A stretch of 64,000 nucleotides of DNA from Sphingomonas sp. Leaf22 (lineage in GTDB: Bacteria; Pseudomonadota; Alphaproteobacteria; Sphingomonadales; Sphingomonadaceae), in NCBI RefSeq assembly GCF_001421715.1, contig NZ_LMKP01000005.1, positions 41,976 to 105,975 on the forward strand, read 5' to 3'. Position 1 is the stretch's first letter. The number at the start of each line of letters is the position of its first letter. The notes under the pieces were generated by a model, which ran no database searches, was not told where the DNA came from, and saw nothing but the letters and a program-made list of their open reading frames with translations. A program made the translations under genes and the position numbers. Of this stretch, positions 61,830-64,000 are shown piece after piece.

Positions 61830-62729
61830 CTAAGCATTCGCCAGCGCGAATCCAGTGGGAAGTCGCCCGTCGCGCAGATCGTCGGCCAGCGCCCGCCCGT
61901 CGATGCCGCCGTCGCGCAGCGCCGCCAGCGTCGGCGCGCCGTTGCGCTTGGCCAGCCGCTGCCCGTCGGGACCCAGCAGCAGCGGGTGATGCCGCCAAAC
62001 GGGCACGGGCAGGTCGAGCAGCGCCTGCAACAACCGGTGAACATGCGTCGCCGCGAACAGGTCGATCCCGCGCACGACATGCGTCACGCCCTGCGCGGCG
62101 TCATCGACGGTGACCGCCAGATGATAGCTGGTCCCAGCATCCTTGCGCGCCAGCACCACGTCGCCCTGTGCCAGCGGATCGGCGCTTACCCGCCCGGCAA
62201 GCTCATCGATCCAGTCGAGCGGCCCGGCCAGCGCCACCGCCTGCGCCATGTCGATCCGCCACGCATGCGGCTCCCCCAGCCGCGCCGCCGCGACGTCCGC
62301 AGGGATCGCCCGGCACGTCCCCGGATAGACGACACCATCGACGCCATGCGGTGCCGACGCGCTCGCCGCAACCTCGCGCGCGATATCGGCGCGGGTACAG
62401 AAACAGGGATAGACCAGTTCCAGCGCCCGCAACCGGTCGAGCGCGGCGCGATACAGCGCCATCCGCGCCGACTGGAACACCACCTCCCCGTCGCAATGCA
62501 GCCCGAGCCATTCGAGATCGGCCAATATCCCCGCAACATGCTCGGGCCGGCTGCGCCCGCCATCGATATCCTCGATCCGCAGCAGCCACCGCCCGCCATC
62601 CCGGCGCGCGCGATCGTGCGATTCGATCGCGGCCAGTGCATGGCCGGCATGGAGTGCCCCCGTGGGACTCGGCGCAAAGCGGGTGACGACCCTGCCCGTT
62701 TGACTTTCGGCATTGCCCCGTGCTGTCAT
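61830..62729 (-). CDS. gluQRS: Glutamyl-Q tRNA(Asp) synthetase
   Basis: 299 residues from the ATG at 62729. A shortened GluRS lacking the anticodon-binding domain. RFAPSPTGALHAGHALAA contains the HIGH-like motif and RLAKRNGA the KMSKS-like loop. Zinc ligands appear in YPCFCTRADIA. It attaches glutamate to queuosine in tRNA-Asp, completing glutamyl-queuosine. This fits the YhhQ-type precursor transporter elsewhere in the window. Confidence 0.92.
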   Translation of the reverse strand: MTARGNAESQTGRVVTRFAPSPTGALHAGHALAAIESHDRARRDGGRWLLRIEDIDGGRSRPEHVAGILADLEWLGLHCDGEVVFQSARMALYRAALDRLRALELVYPCFCTRADIAREVAASASAPHGVDGVVYPGTCRAIPADVAAARLGEPHAWRIDMAQAVALAGPLDWIDELAGRVSADPLAQGDVVLARKDAGTSYHLAVTVDDAAQGVTHVVRGIDLFAATHVHRLLQALLDLPVPVWRHHPLLLGPDGQRLAKRNGAPTLAALRDGGIDGRALADDLRDGRLPTGFALANA

Positions 62730-62785
62730 GTGCCCGTCATCGTTGCCGATCATATCGGCGACGACGTTTACGCGAGGGGGACTTC

Positions 62786-63352
62786 ATGTACCATCCCGAT
62801 CGCCTCCGCCATCCCGATGGCTGTCCCGCGCTGGTGCTCAACGCGGACTATACGCCGTTGAGCTATTATCCGCTCAGCGTCTGGCCATGGCAGACTGCGG
62901 TAAAGGCCGTGTTTCTCGACCGGGTCGACATCGTCGCCCAATATGACCGCGAAGTGTGCAGCCCGACCGCGCGCATCAAATTGCCGTCGGTCATCGCGCT
63001 CAAACAATATGTGAAGCCGTCCGAATTTCCGGCCTTCACCCGCTTCAACCTGTTCCTGCGCGACCGGTTCAGCTGCCAATATTGTGGCGCGACGCATGAC
63101 CTGACCTTCGACCATGTGATTCCCCGCGCACAGGGCGGCCGGACGACGTGGGAGAACGTCGCCACTGCCTGCGCGCCGTGCAACCTGCGCAAGGGCGGGC
63201 GCACTCCGAAACAGGCGGCGATGCCGCTGCATGTCCGGCCGACCCGACCGACTAGCTGGCAGTTGCAGGAACAGGGCCGCCGCTTTCCACCCGGCCATCT
63301 GCACGAAACATGGCACGACTGGCTCTATTGGGATGTCGAGCTCGACGCGTGA
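62786..63352 (+). CDS. HNH endonuclease-family protein
   Basis: 188 residues from the ATG at 62786. CQYCG at about 97-101, TFDHVIPRAQGG at about 108-118 and ACAPCN at about 129-133 form the zinc-finger HNH motif. The N-terminal part (ALVLNADYTPLSYYPLSVWPWQTAVKAVF) and C-terminal HETWHDWLYWDVELD match a conserved proteobacterial family. The DNA target is unknown; no methyltransferase or toxin partner accompanies it. It overlaps the next start as GTGA. Confidence 0.9.
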   Translation: MYHPDRLRHPDGCPALVLNADYTPLSYYPLSVWPWQTAVKAVFLDRVDIVAQYDREVCSPTARIKLPSVIALKQYVKPSEFPAFTRFNLFLRDRFSCQYCGATHDLTFDHVIPRAQGGRTTWENVATACAPCNLRKGGRTPKQAAMPLHVRPTRPTSWQLQEQGRRFPPGHLHETWHDWLYWDVELDA

Positions 63353-63795
63353 CCTTCATCAGCATCACCCGGCTGCGCATCCGCGCCGCGCGGTTTCTGC
63401 CGGCGTTCCTGATCGATACATGGCTGTCGATGCGGCAGGTCAAGCGCGCGGCGGGCTATCGCGGCGGCGCGCTGCTCGCCGATCGCGATCGCGCTTATTG
63501 GACGATGACCGCTTGGGACGACGCGGCGGCGATGCGCGCCTACATGACCTCGGGCGCGCACCGCCGGGCGATGCCGAAGCTGATGCGCTGGTGCGATCAG
63601 GCGAGCATAGCCCACTGGACGCAGGATGACGGTGCGCTGCCCGACTGGCACGAGGCCGATCGCCGGATGCGGGACGAAGGCCGCGTATCGAAGGTGCATC
63701 ACCCGGCGGCAGGGCATGACCCGATGACGTTCCTGTCCCCACGCGTCACCGCCGGGCTTGACCTCTCACCTCGCCCCCCGTCTCCCCGGACTTGA
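63349..63795 (+). CDS. DUF3291-like protein
   Basis: 148 residues from a GTG at 63349 overlapping the HNH stop. RAARFLPAFLIDTWLSMRQVKRAAGYRGGALLADRDRAYWTMTAWDD and GAHRRAMPKLMRWCDQASIAHW resemble the DUF3291 ferredoxin-like fold family. The last dozen codons fall in the neighbouring CCCCGGACTTG repeat (ending SPRT), so the C-terminal tail was probably set by repeat insertion. Function unknown; monooxygenase-like fold proteins act on small molecules. Confidence 0.75.
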   Translation: MTFISITRLRIRAARFLPAFLIDTWLSMRQVKRAAGYRGGALLADRDRAYWTMTAWDDAAAMRAYMTSGAHRRAMPKLMRWCDQASIAHWTQDDGALPDWHEADRRMRDEGRVSKVHHPAAGHDPMTFLSPRVTAGLDLSPRPPSPRT

Positions 63796-63860
63796 TCCGG
63801 GGCCCCGCTACTTCTGGACCGTCGCGAAAAGCGGGCCTCCCGGGTCAAGCCGGCACCGTT
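63784..63860. repeat. CCCCGGACTTGATCCGGGG repeat, copy 3 (degraded)
   Basis: CCCCGGACTTGATCCGGGGC at 63784-63803 is followed by CCCGCTACTTCT...AAAGCGGG, then a mismatched right arm (CTCCCGGGTCAAGCCGG). It overlaps the 3' end of the DUF3291-like gene. The remaining DNA to 64000 holds one GC-rich half-unit (CCCCGCGCAGGCGGGG, about 63897-63912) and no gene. Confidence 0.65.
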
Positions 63861-64000
63861 GCGCAACTCGTAAGCTTCGCCAAAAACGCACCGTACCCCC
63901 GCGCAGGCGGGGACTGTTTACACGAGGCGCGTTTTGGATTCTTCTGTGTTCCTTTGATTTGGACGGCGAGGACAGGATGCGTTGTCCAGCGTGCGAGGGG

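Overview
The window is GC-rich alphaproteobacterial chromosome, most probably from a sphingomonad (Sphingomonas or a close relative). The pointers are a TonB-dependent receptor with a divergent sugar-type ABC system, the leuS-DUF3576 and lptE-holA order, DUF1476/BolA/GrxD together, a fused ThiS-ThiG, many GTG/TTG starts, ATGA/GTGA overlaps, and numerous GC-rich intergenic palindromes. This assignment is inferred from gene content. No rRNA or tRNA gene, CRISPR array, insertion sequence, prophage or integrase was seen.

Layout. 1-4.4 kb (minus): DUF3576 lipoprotein, leuS, lptE and holA, the last cut by the window edge. 4.6-5.3 kb: a small outer-membrane-like protein. 5.6-12.7 kb: a carbohydrate-type uptake locus with a MalK/UgpC-like ATPase facing two permeases and a binding protein, plus a divergent TonB receptor. 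13-19.8 kb: an orphan glycosyltransferase, then a heavy-metal RND efflux operon (His-rich small protein, CzcC-, CzcB- and CzcA-like). 19.9-25.7 kb: TspO-like membrane protein, nadA, DUF4230 protein, an MBL-fold hydrolase, and a BlaR1-like M56 peptidase with its BlaI-type repressor. 26-29 kb: a stress or osmotic set (lipoprotein, MscS-like channel, CsbD, aquaporin). 29-30 kb: grxD, bolA and DUF1476. 30.3-33.4 kb: leuC, a 39-residue microprotein, leuD and a quinone-oxidoreductase-like gene. 33.9-38.1 kb: scoA and scoB separated by an acid phosphatase, and a divergent ThDP enzyme. 38.6-42.8 kb: a small unknown protein, CsbD, thiSG, aroQ, accB and accC. 43-46 kb: ArsC-like protein, phospholipase D family protein, a frameshifted small gene and a small envelope protein. 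46.3-49.7 kb: purL and a DUF418 protein. 49.8-50.6 kb: bfd and bfr behind Fur-like boxes. 50.9-57.9 kb: Hpt protein, CNT nucleoside transporter, YhhQ-like transporter, argB, YggT, an HTH/membrane pair, 3-hydroxyacyl-CoA dehydrogenase and a DUF1176 protein. 57.9-63.8 kb: egtB-egtD-phosphohydrolase (ergothioneine), cobalamin adenosyltransferase, gluQRS, an HNH endonuclease and a DUF3291 protein.

Most of the window is chromosomal housekeeping and envelope or stress physiology. The most unusual structure lies between genes: several families of long inverted repeats occupy nearly every gap over 250 bp. One 'GCGCAGAGGCGCAAAGG' family has terminal inverted repeats and three copies, one of which carries a second repeat family nested in its centre. 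Other points of note are the ThiS-ThiG fusion, the microprotein between leuC and leuD, the interrupted scoA/scoB pair, the antisense 3' overlap of the ABC ATPase and permease genes, and a possible frameshifted gene at 45.5 kb.
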